From: Citreicella sp. C3M06 | Lineage (GTDB): Bacteria; Pseudomonadota; Alphaproteobacteria; Rhodobacterales; Rhodobacteraceae | Reading direction: 5' to 3' | DNA: 64,000 bases | NCBI RefSeq assembly: GCF_018860705.1 | Contig: NZ_JAHKQA010000042.1 | Location: 1 to 64,000, forward strand | Shown here: positions 8,084 to 17,264 of the stretch, one piece after another | How the letters are laid out: every line of letters starts with the position of its first letter | Numbering within the stretch: the stretch's first letter is position 1 | The notes under the pieces: model-generated | Told to the model about the DNA's origin: nothing | Databases searched by the model: none | The model's input: the letters and a program-made list of their open reading frames with translations, nothing else | Position numbers and translations under genes: made by a program

Positions 8084-9153
8084 CGCGCTGGAAACTCTGG
8101 GCGGGGGCGGCGCTGGCCGTGCTGGTTATCGGTGGCAACGCTTTTTACTGGCTGGGTGCCTATAACATCGCCGCCAGCAAACCGCATCTGCCGGGCGTCG
8201 GCGGGGCGCTGCACCAGTATCTGCGCAACGCGGTGACGGTGCGCGGCTGGGGCGTGCATATGCCCGAACACGTCGATCTTGCCGATGACGGGCTGATCCG
8301 CCTTGGCGCAGGGCATTTCGCCACCGGCTGCATGAGCTGCCACGGCGCGCCGGGCATTGCGCGCAACCCTGTCGTTACCGGAATGCAGCCCGAACCGCCG
8401 ATGCTGAGCGGCGATTACGAGGCCCCCGAATACTGGTGGATCGCCCGCCACGGGTTCAAATACACCGGCATGCCGGCTTGGCCCGGCGAAGGGCGCGATG
8501 ACGAGCCATGGGCGCTGGCGGCCTTCCTGTCGCGCTACGAAAGCTTTGATCGGGCCTCTTTCGAGGCGGCCGCCTTTGGCCGCGCCGGAGCCTATGACGG
8601 CGATGGCGTGCGCTTTGGCGGCCTGCCGGGCGCGATCCCGCCCGAGCTGGGCTGCGCCCGCTGCCATGGCGACGACGGGCTGGGCCGCGACGGTACCGCG
8701 CCCAAGCTTGCGGGCCAGTCGCAAGCATGGCTGTCGCTGGTGCTGAGCGCCTATGCCGACGGCCACCGCGAGAGCGGCTTCATGGAACCGCTCGCCGCCC
8801 CGCTGAGCGAGCAGACCATCGACGCGCTGGCGGCGCGCTACGCCGGGATGGGCGGAACATGGCAGGGCAGGGCGTTGGCGATGGGCGATCCCGTGCGCGG
8901 CGAAACCCTCGCCCGGCAGGGCAGCGAACATGACGACATCCCCAGTTGCGCGTCGTGCCACGGCGCCAATGCCCGCGCCGACACCCCAAGGATCGCGGGG
9001 CAGGATGGCTACTGGCTGGTCAACTGGCTGCATATGTACCGCGACGGCCCGGTGCCGCAGACCCCGCGCGCACATCTGATGGCCGCCGCCGCAAGACCGC
9101 TCAGCGACACGGATATTCTTGACCTTGCTGCCTATTACGCCGGGGGCGGCTAA
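8080..9153 (+). CDS. Membrane-anchored triheme cytochrome c
   Basis: This 357-residue protein has an uncleaved N-terminal membrane anchor (about residues 7-28) and three heme c sites: CMSCH (84-88), CARCH (192-196) and CASCH (290-294). The second and third domains look like tandem class I cytochromes (AGQSQAWL and AGQDGYWL repeats), so the protein is probably a mono-heme domain plus a c4-like diheme pair. It begins with a strong AAGGAGG site and overlaps the CtaG-like gene. As the last gene of the oxidase operon it is a good candidate electron donor to the oxidase, or a link to another donor. The partner is inferred. Confidence 0.87.
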   Translation: MTRWKLWAGAALAVLVIGGNAFYWLGAYNIAASKPHLPGVGGALHQYLRNAVTVRGWGVHMPEHVDLADDGLIRLGAGHFATGCMSCHGAPGIARNPVVTGMQPEPPMLSGDYEAPEYWWIARHGFKYTGMPAWPGEGRDDEPWALAAFLSRYESFDRASFEAAAFGRAGAYDGDGVRFGGLPGAIPPELGCARCHGDDGLGRDGTAPKLAGQSQAWLSLVLSAYADGHRESGFMEPLAAPLSEQTIDALAARYAGMGGTWQGRALAMGDPVRGETLARQGSEHDDIPSCASCHGANARADTPRIAGQDGYWLVNWLHMYRDGPVPQTPRAHLMAAAARPLSDTDILDLAAYYAGGG

Positions 9154-9188
9154 CCTCGCCTTAACCAGACCCGCGCGAGGATCGGCGC

Positions 9189-9587
9189 ATGATTGTCCTG
9201 CGCCTGCTTCGCCTGTTGCTGCCCGCCCTGATCCCGTCCTGGCGGTTCTTTCGCGCTGTCGCCGCCTCTCCCCGGATCGAGGTTCGTGCCGCTGGCAGCG
9301 CCGATTGGCGCGAGGTGGCGCCGCGCCCCGATCACCTGTCTCTGGCGCGCATGTGCCGACGGATGCTGTGGAATCCGCGCTGGAACGAGGCGCTGTATCT
9401 TGTCAGTCTGGCGGAACGGGTGGTGGAACAGGGCTCTGCCCATGCCATGCACGAGCTGCAACAGCGGGTCAGCAAACTGCGCCCGAACGAGCAGCTTGAG
9501 CTGCGGCTGGTGTTCATCGACGTACAGGGCGGCGCGCTGATGCGCGAGGTGCTGTATCAGAGCGCCCCGTTCGGAGGGCCGTGCTGA
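9189..9587 (+). CDS. Hypothetical protein paired with an HTTM-like membrane protein
   Basis: This 132-residue protein has a hydrophobic, basic N-terminus (MIVLRLLRLLLPALIP) that could be a signal anchor, then a soluble domain rich in Arg, Leu and Trp (LARMCRRMLWNPRWNEALYL). I do not recognise a family. An AGGAT site precedes the ATG. The next gene starts at once, so the two are likely translated together and their products may act together at the membrane. Confidence 0.7.
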   Translation: MIVLRLLRLLLPALIPSWRFFRAVAASPRIEVRAAGSADWREVAPRPDHLSLARMCRRMLWNPRWNEALYLVSLAERVVEQGSAHAMHELQQRVSKLRPNEQLELRLVFIDVQGGALMREVLYQSAPFGGPC

Positions 9588-10271
9588 ATGGGCTTCGAGT
9601 TCGCGCTGCGGCTGACCGAGGTGATGCTAGCGCTGGCACTGGCGCAGCAAAGCCTCGAGCAGATCGCGATAGATCGCCGCGATGCGCCGTGGCTGGGCCT
9701 GCGGCTGGCGCTATGCGCCGCGCTGCTGGTCCCGGCACTGGCCGCGCCGGCAATCTGGGGGCTGTTCGGGCTGGGGCTCTGGTGGCTCTGGCGCTACGAC
9801 GGCTCCTTCAACGGCGGCTCGGACAAGATGACCTTGCTGATCCTCGCCTGCCTGAGCGCCGCGCATCTGGCGCCAGACCGGTTCTGGGCCGAAATGGCGC
9901 TGGCCTATCTCGCCGTGCAGCTGGTGCTCAGCTATGTGATTTCGGGGCAGGTCAAGCTGATGAACCCGGCGTGGCGCAGCGGCGAAGCACTGCGCCACGT
10001 GTTCCTGTTCTCGGCCTACCCGGTCAGCGAAGGGCTGCGCAGGCTGGCCGACCGGCGGCTCGTCACCTTCTGGGGCGGCTGGCTGGTGATGCTGACCGAA
10101 GTCGCCTTTCCGTTGTTTCTGCTGCACCCGCTGGCGCTGCTTGCCGGGCTGGTGCTGGCGGCGGGGTTTCACCTGTCGAACGCCCTGCTGTTCGGGCTGA
10201 ACCGGTTCTTCTGGATCTGGCTATGCGCCTGGCCCTCGCTGATCTGGCTTCAGGGCAGGCTGACGAGCTAG
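9588..10271 (+). CDS. HTTM/DoxX-like integral membrane protein
   Basis: This 227-residue protein has about six membrane helices. It resembles the HTTM (vitamin K-dependent carboxylase-like) membrane domain: a YVISGQVKLMNPAWRSGEALR segment followed by a helix and FHLSNALLFGLNRFFWIW. It lacks the C-terminal domain of full-length HTTM proteins. A CGGAGGG site lies about ten bases before the ATG. Biological role is unknown. Its gene ends three bases before the convergent peptidase gene. Confidence 0.65.
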   Translation: MGFEFALRLTEVMLALALAQQSLEQIAIDRRDAPWLGLRLALCAALLVPALAAPAIWGLFGLGLWWLWRYDGSFNGGSDKMTLLILACLSAAHLAPDRFWAEMALAYLAVQLVLSYVISGQVKLMNPAWRSGEALRHVFLFSAYPVSEGLRRLADRRLVTFWGGWLVMLTEVAFPLFLLHPLALLAGLVLAAGFHLSNALLFGLNRFFWIWLCAWPSLIWLQGRLTS

Positions 10272-10274
10272 GGA

Positions 10275-11381
10275 TCAGCCCGCCAGCAAGCCCATCAACC
10301 GCTCTGTATCCATCGCATGACACAAGCCCGCGGCGGGCCGGGCCAGCGGCACGGTCTGCGCGGCGCACAGCGCATTCAGCACTGCCTCATCCACCGCCTC
10401 GACCGCAGCCATGTACACCGGGTCCAGCCGCTCGTCGTTCAGGCAGCTCATCTGGCGCCACGCCCCCGAAAACTGCGGCAGCTCCATCTGGTTGGCAGTC
10501 GACAGCGCAAGGAAGATATCGCCGGAATTGTTGCCTCCGGGAGAGCCTGCCCGCCCGATGCCGATGGCGGCGCGGCGCGACAGCCGTTCCAGCTGACCGG
10601 GCAACAGCGGCAGGTCGGTGGCGAGAATGACGATGATCGAGCCGCGCTCGCTGGTCATACCGGGAATCCGGTGATCCGTCATCGCCTCGCCGACGCGTTT
10701 GCCTGCCACCGTCAACCATGGGCGCAGCCCGTGGTTCGCCTGCACCAGCGCCCCAAGCGTAAATCCCTGACCGTCGATGTCGATGGCGCGCGACGCGGTG
10801 CCGGTGCCGCCCTTGTACTCGTAACAGATCATCCCCGCGCCGCCGCCGCTGTTGCCCTCAGGAACCAGGCCGGGGCGCGCCGCGTCCAGCGCCCTGCGGG
10901 CAAGGGCTTCGGTGACGTGCAGACCGTTGATATCGTTGAGCACCCCGTCATAGGTTTCGGCAACCACCGGCATCGCCCACAGATGGTTGTCTTCCCACGC
11001 AGCGCCGTAGGTTTCGATCATCCAGCGCACCGCCGCAGTATGGCAGGCCCCGATGGCATGCGAATTCGAGATCATGATCGGCCCGGCCAGCCAGCCGCCA
11101 TCGCGCACCCAATGTGCGCCGGTCATCTCGCCATTGCCGTTCAGGCTGAACTGGCCGGCCCAGACCGGGCGCGGCACCGGATCGCGCCCGCGCGGCAAAA
11201 TCGCGGTGACGCCGGTCTGCACCTGAATGCCGCGCGTCGCCAGCGCCGGGTCGCGCGAGGATAGCAGCTCGGCCGTGCCGACCTCGATCCCCGGCACATC
11301 GGTGATGGCGTTGAGCGGGCCGGGCGTGCCGGGCAGCGGAATCCCGACCGCGCGGGCACGGGGGCGTGTTGGCGATGTCAT
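10275..11381 (-). CDS. P1-family aminopeptidase (DmpA/BapA-like)
   Basis: This 368-residue N-terminal nucleophile hydrolase belongs to the DmpA / beta-peptidyl aminopeptidase family. These enzymes cleave themselves before a serine and then remove N-terminal residues, including D- or beta-amino acids, from amides and peptides. Family features are ITDVPGIEVG near the N-terminus, NSHAIGACHT, EGNSGGGAGMICYEYKGG and the probable self-cleavage point at RGS-IIVILATD, with GRAGSPGGNNSGDIFLA downstream. There is no signal peptide, so it acts in the cytoplasm. Its ATG overlaps the stop of the upstream permease gene, making it the last gene of the transporter operon; the transported compound may be its substrate. 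Confidence 0.9.
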   Translation of the reverse strand: MTSPTRPRARAVGIPLPGTPGPLNAITDVPGIEVGTAELLSSRDPALATRGIQVQTGVTAILPRGRDPVPRPVWAGQFSLNGNGEMTGAHWVRDGGWLAGPIMISNSHAIGACHTAAVRWMIETYGAAWEDNHLWAMPVVAETYDGVLNDINGLHVTEALARRALDAARPGLVPEGNSGGGAGMICYEYKGGTGTASRAIDIDGQGFTLGALVQANHGLRPWLTVAGKRVGEAMTDHRIPGMTSERGSIIVILATDLPLLPGQLERLSRRAAIGIGRAGSPGGNNSGDIFLALSTANQMELPQFSGAWRQMSCLNDERLDPVYMAAVEAVDEAVLNALCAAQTVPLARPAAGLCHAMDTERLMGLLAG

Positions 11382-12196
11382 GTCTGGCGTCTCGATCTGA
11401 GGTAGAGGCCGATGGCAGCGATCAGCAGCGTGAACAGCAGCATCAGCGTCGCGATGGCGTTGATTTCCGGCTTGATGCCACGGCGCAGCATTCCCCAGAT
11501 GTGGATCGGCAGCGTGGTGTTGCCGGTGCCCGCGATGAAATAGGTGATCACCAGATCATCCATCGATATGATGAAAGCCAGCAGCCAACCGCAAAGAATG
11601 CCCGGCGCGATGGTCGGCAGGGTGATCTTGCGAAAGGTCTGCGCCGGGCTCGCGCCCAGATCGGCCGACGCCTCTTCGAGACCCGGATCGCTCTGCGCCA
11701 GCCGGGCCGAAACAGTGACAAAGACATAGGACACCAGAAAGGTCGACTGCCCGATGATGATCGTCAGCATCGACAGGTTCATGCCGATGGTGATGAAAAA
11801 GATCAGCAGCGCGATGCCCAGCACGATATCGGGCATGATCATCGGCAGCATCATCAGCGCCCGGTACATCGGCGCCAGCCGGAAGCGATAACGCGCCACC
11901 GCCAGCGCCAGCGCGGTGCCGAACACGGTCGACAGAACCGAGGTCGACAGCGCGACGATCAGGCTGGTGCGCACCGCGCCGTACAGCTGCCGGGTGCTGT
12001 CGACATAGGTGGCGTTGTCGGCCAGATCGGTCTTCATCCCGAAGATCTGCCGATACCAGTCCAGCGTGAAGCCATCCCAGATCATCATGTTCAGCGTGTT
12101 GGCGTTGAACGAATAGATCACCACCAGCAGGATCGGCGCGTAGACGAAAGCAAGGAACAGCAGGCCATAAAGGCTGAGCAGGCGGCGCAAACTCAT
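11378..12196 (-). CDS. ABC transporter permease, PotC type
   Basis: This 272-residue inner-membrane permease belongs to the spermidine/putrescine-type ABC family. Six helices are visible, and the coupling loop EEASADLGASPAQTFRKITLP carries the EAA motif that docks with the ATPase. I start it at ATG 12196 ([11 protein letters not shown]) because homology begins there; a longer frame upstream lies inside the neighbouring permease gene. It overlaps that gene by four bases and the peptidase gene by four bases. Confidence 0.88.
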   Translation of the reverse strand: MSLRRLLSLYGLLFLAFVYAPILLVVIYSFNANTLNMMIWDGFTLDWYRQIFGMKTDLADNATYVDSTRQLYGAVRTSLIVALSTSVLSTVFGTALALAVARYRFRLAPMYRALMMLPMIMPDIVLGIALLIFFITIGMNLSMLTIIIGQSTFLVSYVFVTVSARLAQSDPGLEEASADLGASPAQTFRKITLPTIAPGILCGWLLAFIISMDDLVITYFIAGTGNTTLPIHIWGMLRRGIKPEINAIATLMLLFTLLIAAIGLYLRSRRQT

Positions 12197-13071
12197 GTCT
12201 TTGCCCTCGCAAGCCGGGTTTGTGCCAACAGCAGCACCAGCACCGCCGCCATCACCAGCATCGCCAGCGCCGAGCCGAAGGGCCAGTTGCGCGCCGACAG
12301 GAATTGCTGCTCGATCAGGTTGCCGATCATCAGCACTTTGGCGCCGCCGAGCACCGAGGGCACGATGAAATTGCCAAGCGCCGGGATGAAGGTGATCACT
12401 GATCCGCCGACGATCCCCGGCATCGTGGCCGGCAGCACCACCTTGCGAAAGGTCTGCCAGCGCGTCGCGCCCAGATCGAACGACGCCTCGATCTGCGCCA
12501 TGTCGAGCTTTTCGATCGCCCCGTAAAGCGGCAGGAACATGAAGGGGATGAACACGTAGGTCATGCCAAGGATCACCGCGAAATCGGTGTACAGGAATTC
12601 CACCGGCGTCGAGGTCAGCCCGGCCCCCATCAGCGCCTGATTGAGAAACCCGGTGGGCCGCAGGATCAGCACCCAAGCGAACAGCCGCACGATCAGGCTG
12701 ACAAAGAACGGCAGGGTCACAAGAAAGATGGCAAAGGCGCGCAGTCCGGGGCGCATCCGGCTGATCCAGAACGCCGCCGGATAGCAGATCAGCAGGCTGC
12801 TCAGCACCGTCAGCCCGGCCAGCCGCAGCGAGCGCAGGAAAATGGCGATATAGACCGGGTCAAACGTCTCGTAGCGGGTGTTGGCCCAGCCAAGGATGCG
12901 CCCGAAGTTGAGATGCGAGAACACCCAGTCGACGCCGCCATACAGCCCCGGTGTCAGAAAGGCATAGACCAGCATGATCAGCAGCGGGCCGAAGAAAAAG
13001 ACCAGCAGGAACAGTGTCGGCGCGCCCAGCAGCCCAAGCAGATGACCCCGTTTGCGACGCTCAAGGCTCAT
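12193..13071 (-). CDS. ABC transporter permease, PotB type
   Basis: This 292-residue permease partners the PotC-type protein. It shows the N-terminal helix after a basic start (SLERRKRGH), six further hydrophobic segments and the EAA loop [21 protein letters not shown]. Overlaps of four bases with both neighbours indicate translational coupling in the order binding protein, ATPase, PotB, PotC, peptidase. Confidence 0.9.
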   Translation of the reverse strand: MSLERRKRGHLLGLLGAPTLFLLVFFFGPLLIMLVYAFLTPGLYGGVDWVFSHLNFGRILGWANTRYETFDPVYIAIFLRSLRLAGLTVLSSLLICYPAAFWISRMRPGLRAFAIFLVTLPFFVSLIVRLFAWVLILRPTGFLNQALMGAGLTSTPVEFLYTDFAVILGMTYVFIPFMFLPLYGAIEKLDMAQIEASFDLGATRWQTFRKVVLPATMPGIVGGSVITFIPALGNFIVPSVLGGAKVLMIGNLIEQQFLSARNWPFGSALAMLVMAAVLVLLLAQTRLARAKT

Positions 13072-14129
13072 GGCAGCACCTCGTCGATCAGGTGCAGCCC
13101 TTGCGCATCGGCATATAGCGTCATCGCAGCGCCGATATCGGGCAGCGCCCCGTCGGCGCGCAACAGCGCGCGCAGCGTGCCATGCCCGGCGGTGTCGAGC
13201 ACCACCTGATGATCCGTGCCAGTGTAAAACGTCTCGCGCAGCGTGCCGTCAAAGCGCAGGGCCGGGCCGTTGGGGGCACGCAGGCAGAGCGCTTCGGGGC
13301 GCAGCAACAGCGTGGCAGGCCCGCCCCGGCGCGCCGCCGCAAAGCCTTGCCCGTCACGCAGGCGCGCAGCGGTGCCCGAGACCTCTGCGGGCAGCAGGTT
13401 GCTTTCGCCCAGGAAATCGGCGGTGAACAGGTTGGCCGGCGTGCGGTACAGCGCGCCCGGCGTGCCGATCTGCTGGATGCGCCCATGCGCCAGCACCGCG
13501 ATGCGGTCGGACATGGTCAGGGCTTCTTCCTGATCGTGGGTGACGAAAATGAAACCGATGCCCAGCTCGCGTTGCAGCGCCTTGAGTTCCTGCTGCATCT
13601 TCTGGCGCAGGTTCTTGTCGAGCGCCGACAGCGGCTCGTCGAGCAGCAGCAGTCGCGGCTTTCCCGCCAGCGCCCGTGCCAGCGCCACCCGCTGCTGCTG
13701 GCCCCCCGAAAGCTGCGCGATCGAGCGTTGCTGCATGCCGGACATACCGACAAGATCCAGCATCTCGCCGACGCGGGTGTCGATCTCGCGCTTGTCGCGC
13801 CCCGCAATTTCAAGCGCATAGCCGACGTTGCGCCCCACGCTCATATGCCCGAACAGGGCGTAGCGCTGGAACACCGTGTTCACCGGGCGGCGATGCGCGG
13901 GCATCTGCGTGACGGCGGTGCCATCAATCAGCACATCGCCATCGTCCAGCGTCTCAAAGCCGCTGATGGTGCGCAGCAAGGTGGTCTTGCCGCAGCCCGA
14001 CGGGCCCAGCAGCGTGACGAATTCGGCGCTGGCAAGCTTTAGCGACACACCGTCGAGCGCGGTCATGCTGCCGCCCTCGGGCGTGGCAAAGACCTTGCGG
14101 GCCCCGACGATTTCAAGAGGAGAAGGCAT
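13068..14129 (-). CDS. ABC transporter ATP-binding protein, PotA type
   Basis: This 353-residue ATPase powers the polyamine-type importer. It has Walker [10 protein letters not shown], the signature [15 protein letters not shown], Walker [13 protein letters not shown] and the H-loop [11 protein letters not shown]-terminal TOBE-like regulatory domain follows ([10 protein letters not shown] region). I start it at ATG 14129 (MPSPLEIVG), preceded by AGGA at about ten bases; the frame stays open 26 codons upstream, into the end of the binding-protein gene, without family similarity. Confidence 0.9.
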   Translation of the reverse strand: MPSPLEIVGARKVFATPEGGSMTALDGVSLKLASAEFVTLLGPSGCGKTTLLRTISGFETLDDGDVLIDGTAVTQMPAHRRPVNTVFQRYALFGHMSVGRNVGYALEIAGRDKREIDTRVGEMLDLVGMSGMQQRSIAQLSGGQQQRVALARALAGKPRLLLLDEPLSALDKNLRQKMQQELKALQRELGIGFIFVTHDQEEALTMSDRIAVLAHGRIQQIGTPGALYRTPANLFTADFLGESNLLPAEVSGTAARLRDGQGFAAARRGGPATLLLRPEALCLRAPNGPALRFDGTLRETFYTGTDHQVVLDTAGHGTLRALLRADGALPDIGAAMTLYADAQGLHLIDEVLP

Positions 14130-14179
14130 AGTCGTTCGTTCCTGCGATCCGGCGGGACGCGCCCGCCGGAGAGTTTCGG

Positions 14180-15208
14180 TCAGCGGGACGTTTTGATGCG
14201 GGTCCATTCCGCGTTGTACAGTTGCAGATCGCGGCCAAGGTCTTCGAAGATCTGCAGCGACTGGATGACCTCCTGCGACGGATAGATCGTCTCGTTGGCG
14301 GCGATCTCGGCGGGGATCAGCTCTTGCGCGGGCAGGTTGGGGGTGCCGTTCATCTGCTGCGCCACGTTCAGCGCGGCGATCTCGGGGCGCAGGTAGAATT
14401 CAAGAAACGCCTGTGCGGCCTGCTTGTTCGGCGCCGATTCCAGCACGCAGATGTCTTCCTGATACATCGTCGCGCCTTCCTTGGGGATGATGTAGCCGAT
14501 GGTGTCGGGGTTCTCAGAGACGTAGAGGTTCGCGCCCACGTACCAATGCGCGGCGGCCACATCGCCCGAGATCACCTGCGGCACGGAATCATAGGTAAAG
14601 GCGGTCACCCCGGCGCTGTGCTCGATCACATAATCCGCCGCCGCCTTGACCTGCGCAGGATCGGTGGCGTTGACCGGCGCGCCGGTCATGATCAGGCCGA
14701 TGCCGATGGTTTCGCGCAGATCGTCCAGCAGGGTGATCTTTTTACCCGCCTCGCCAAGGGCAAAGAAATCCTCCCAGCCGGTGATCTCGCCCGCCAGCGC
14801 CTTGTTGTAGACGATGCCGACATTGCCCCATGCATAGGGCAGGCAATATTCGGCATCGGGATCGGTTTTCGCGCGCACGAATTGCGGGTCGATATTGGCA
14901 AAGCCGGGGGCCTTGCCGATGTCGGTCTTGGCCAGCAGGCCAAGCTGGAACAGGATGTCATGCATGTGCACCGACGGGAAAACGATGTCGTAACCCGTGG
15001 CCCCGGCTTGGATCTTGGCAAGCATTTCCTCGTTTGAACCATAGCTGTCGAGGGTGACCTCGATCCCGGTTTCTTCGGTAAAGGCGTCAAGCACGGCCGG
15101 GTTGATGTAATCGCCCCAGTTGTACAGCGACAGCCGCTCTTGAGCAGAGGCGGCAAGCGGCGCCAGCAGCAGGATTGCGCTTAGGGCAAGGGGCGATTTG
15201 TGCGTCAT
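14180..15208 (-). CDS. Periplasmic polyamine-type substrate-binding protein, PotD-like
   Basis: This 342-residue secreted protein has a signal peptide (cleavage near AASAQE, residue about 22). The mature protein starts with [18 protein letters not shown], the hallmark of spermidine/putrescine-binding proteins. It continues with [13 protein letters not shown] and [12 protein letters not shown]. It is the first gene of the operon and probably the most expressed. The actual ligand cannot be fixed from sequence: the family includes spermidine, putrescine and related amines, and the linked aminopeptidase hints at an amide or peptide. Confidence 0.88.
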   Translation of the reverse strand: MTHKSPLALSAILLLAPLAASAQERLSLYNWGDYINPAVLDAFTEETGIEVTLDSYGSNEEMLAKIQAGATGYDIVFPSVHMHDILFQLGLLAKTDIGKAPGFANIDPQFVRAKTDPDAEYCLPYAWGNVGIVYNKALAGEITGWEDFFALGEAGKKITLLDDLRETIGIGLIMTGAPVNATDPAQVKAAADYVIEHSAGVTAFTYDSVPQVISGDVAAAHWYVGANLYVSENPDTIGYIIPKEGATMYQEDICVLESAPNKQAAQAFLEFYLRPEIAALNVAQQMNGTPNLPAQELIPAEIAANETIYPSQEVIQSLQIFEDLGRDLQLYNAEWTRIKTSR

Positions 15209-15268
15209 GGGGGGCGTCCTGTCAGATGATGTTCCGGTTTTTCCTTGAGTCGGGAAGATGGGGTGGTA

Positions 15269-15302
15269 CTGTCATTTTGGTCAAATGTTAGTTTTCTGTC
15301 AT
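15269..15302. promoter_or_regulatory. Operator-like repeats between the pot-type operon and rpiR
   Basis: The divergent gap contains CATTT-TGGTC-AAATG (15273-15287), a five-base inverted repeat, and two direct copies of CTGTCAT at 15269 and 15296, spaced 27 bases. They lie 13-46 bases before the regulator ATG and 61-94 bases before the binding-protein ATG, where a divergent RpiR regulator would be expected to bind. Binding is inferred. Confidence 0.4.
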
Positions 15303-15314
15303 ATAGGATTGCGC

Positions 15315-16181
15315 ATGTCTCACGGGTTTTCCTCCTTCGCCCAAGCGTCTTTCGATGAATTTATAGGCAAGATGGAAGCCGGGCTGCCGGATCTGCCCCG
15401 GCAGGAAGCCAAGGTGGCGCAGTATTTCCTGCTGAACCTCAACGCGATCTCGTTCGAGACCGGCAAGACCATCGCGCAAAAGGCGGGGGTGGCGGAAATC
15501 ACCGTCGGGCGGATGCTGCGCCGCTTCGGCTGCGCCGGGATGAAAGAGTTCAAGGAGCTGCTGCGCCACCGCTATTCGGTGATCGGCGACAGCGTGAGCG
15601 ACGACACCGCAGAGCTCAGCGGCGACTGGCAGCAGCAGAGGGCCGCCGAGCTGCGCGCCGTCGGTACGGTGTATTCGCGGATCGGCTCTCCGGCCTTTGC
15701 AGCCGCCGAACGCTATCTGCGCGAGGCGGACGAAGTACATGTCACCGGGTTTCAGACCGTGCGCGGCCTTGCCGAAGACACCGCGCGACGGATGGCGCTG
15801 GCCCGCCCGCGCGTGCGCTTTATGTCCGGCCACGACAGCATGTTGTCCGAATGGCTCGATCCGCCCAAACCCGGCGCAAGCTGCCTGCTGATCATCGACG
15901 TGGTGCCCTATGCCGCCGAATGCGAAACGCTGGCACGGCTGGCCCGCGAGCAGGGCCGCACGGTCGTGGTGGTGACCGACGAATACTGCCACTGGGCGCA
16001 GGAGGTGACGGATGCGGTGATCAACGCGCCTTCGAAAACCGGCCTGTTTCTGGAATCGGTTCTGGGCCTGACCGCCGCGACCAGCCTGCTGATCCATGCG
16101 GTGGCAACCGGCCCCGGCAGCGACCCCGACCAGCGCCTGCGCGACTGGAAGCGTCTGGCGCAGCGCATCGGTATCTTCTGA
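15315..16181 (+). CDS. RpiR-family transcriptional regulator
   Basis: This 288-residue regulator has an N-terminal helix-turn-helix of the RpiR type (residues about 20-95, with TIAQKAGVAEITVGRMLRRF) and a C-terminal SIS sugar-isomerase-like sensor domain (about 120-265). SIS domains normally bind phosphosugars, although RpiR proteins linked to amine transporters exist. I start it at ATG 15315, behind AGGAT. It is divergent from the transporter-peptidase operon and probably controls it. Confidence 0.88.
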   Translation: MSHGFSSFAQASFDEFIGKMEAGLPDLPRQEAKVAQYFLLNLNAISFETGKTIAQKAGVAEITVGRMLRRFGCAGMKEFKELLRHRYSVIGDSVSDDTAELSGDWQQQRAAELRAVGTVYSRIGSPAFAAAERYLREADEVHVTGFQTVRGLAEDTARRMALARPRVRFMSGHDSMLSEWLDPPKPGASCLLIIDVVPYAAECETLARLAREQGRTVVVVTDEYCHWAQEVTDAVINAPSKTGLFLESVLGLTAATSLLIHAVATGPGSDPDQRLRDWKRLAQRIGIF

Positions 16182-16202
16182 ACGCGCCTGCGCCGGACGC
16201 AA

Positions 16203-16235
16203 GCGGGCGGACCGACACAGTGTTGGTCCGCCCGC
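16203..16235. terminator. Bidirectional hairpin between convergent genes
   Basis: GCGGGCGGACC (16203-16213) and its exact complement (16225-16235) flank an inner ACAC-A-GTGT stem, giving an almost continuous 16-bp stem. It lies between the ends of the convergent rpiR and transaldolase genes. There is no T-run, so it is probably a structure that stabilises or ends transcripts from both sides. Confidence 0.6.
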
Positions 16236-16297
16236 CGCGCACAATCTGGTTTATGTAAGCTTTGCCCTAGGCCAGAAACCCGGCCCGGGGCAGATGC

Positions 16298-17236
16298 TCA
16301 GCGCTCTGCGATCAGCGCGATAAGCTTGCGGTGATCGGCGTCAAAATTGCGGATGCCCTCGGCCAGCTTTTCCGTCGCCATGGCATCGGCGTTGAGCGCC
16401 CAGCGGAAGGCGGGCTCGTCATAGCTGGCCTTCGCCACACCGGTGGCCTTTTCGGGCGACAACATGCGCGGCAGCTCGGATGTATCCGCCGCCATCTCGT
16501 CGAGCAGCTTGGGCGAGATCGTCAGATTGTCACAGCCCGCAAGCGCCTTGATCTGGTCGGTGTTGCGGAAGGACGCGCCCATCACCACGGTGTCGATGCC
16601 GTTGGACTTGTAATAATCGTAGATGCCGCGCACCGATTTGACGCCCGGGTCTTCATCGGGGGTGTAGCTGTCGACGCCCTCGGCCTTCTTGTACCAGTCG
16701 GTGATCCGCCCCACGAAGGGCGAGATCAGGAAGGCGCCCGCATCGGCGCAAGCCACCGCCTGCGCCATGCAGAACAGCAGCGTCAGGTTGCAGTCGATGC
16801 CCTCGTCCTGAAGCACTTCCGCCGCGCGGATGCCCTCCCAAGTGGCCGCGAGCTTGATCAAGATGCGGTCCTTGCCGATGCCGCGCGCGGCATAATCGGC
16901 AACGATCTCGCGGGCGCGGGCGATCGAGGCGTCCTTGTCAAAGCTCAGGCAGGCGTCGACCTCGGTCGACACCCGGCCCGGCACCAGCCGCGTCAGCTCG
17001 GCGCCCACGGCGACGGTCAGCGTCGCGACCAGCGCTTCGGGCGACAGCCCGGCGGCGCGGCCCTTTTCGATCTCGGCAGCGATCAGCGCCTCGGACGCCG
17101 GGTCCTTCAGCGCCGCCAGCACGAGGCTGGGGTTGGTGGTGCAATCCACCGGCGCCAGCCGCTTGACGGATGCGACCTCTCCGGTGTCGGCCACGACCTT
17201 GGTCATGCCGCGCAATTGTTCCAATACGGTGGTCAT
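16298..17236 (-). CDS. tal: Transaldolase
   Basis: This 312-residue TalB-type enzyme moves a dihydroxyacetone unit between sugar phosphates (sedoheptulose 7-phosphate and glyceraldehyde 3-phosphate to erythrose 4-phosphate and fructose 6-phosphate). Motifs include DCTTNPSLVLAA, GRVSTEVDACLSFD, the Schiff-base lysine in ILIKLAATWEG and CNLTLLFCMAQAVACADAGA. It is the last gene of the transporter-dehydrogenase operon, behind a GGAAAGGACA site. With the split transketolase on the other strand it completes the non-oxidative pentose phosphate reactions for the substrate of this cluster. Confidence 0.95.
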   Translation of the reverse strand: MTTVLEQLRGMTKVVADTGEVASVKRLAPVDCTTNPSLVLAALKDPASEALIAAEIEKGRAAGLSPEALVATLTVAVGAELTRLVPGRVSTEVDACLSFDKDASIARAREIVADYAARGIGKDRILIKLAATWEGIRAAEVLQDEGIDCNLTLLFCMAQAVACADAGAFLISPFVGRITDWYKKAEGVDSYTPDEDPGVKSVRGIYDYYKSNGIDTVVMGASFRNTDQIKALAGCDNLTISPKLLDEMAADTSELPRMLSPEKATGVAKASYDEPAFRWALNADAMATEKLAEGIRNFDADHRKLIALIAER

Positions 17237-17264
17237 CGGATGTCCTTTCCCTTTGCTGCCAGCG

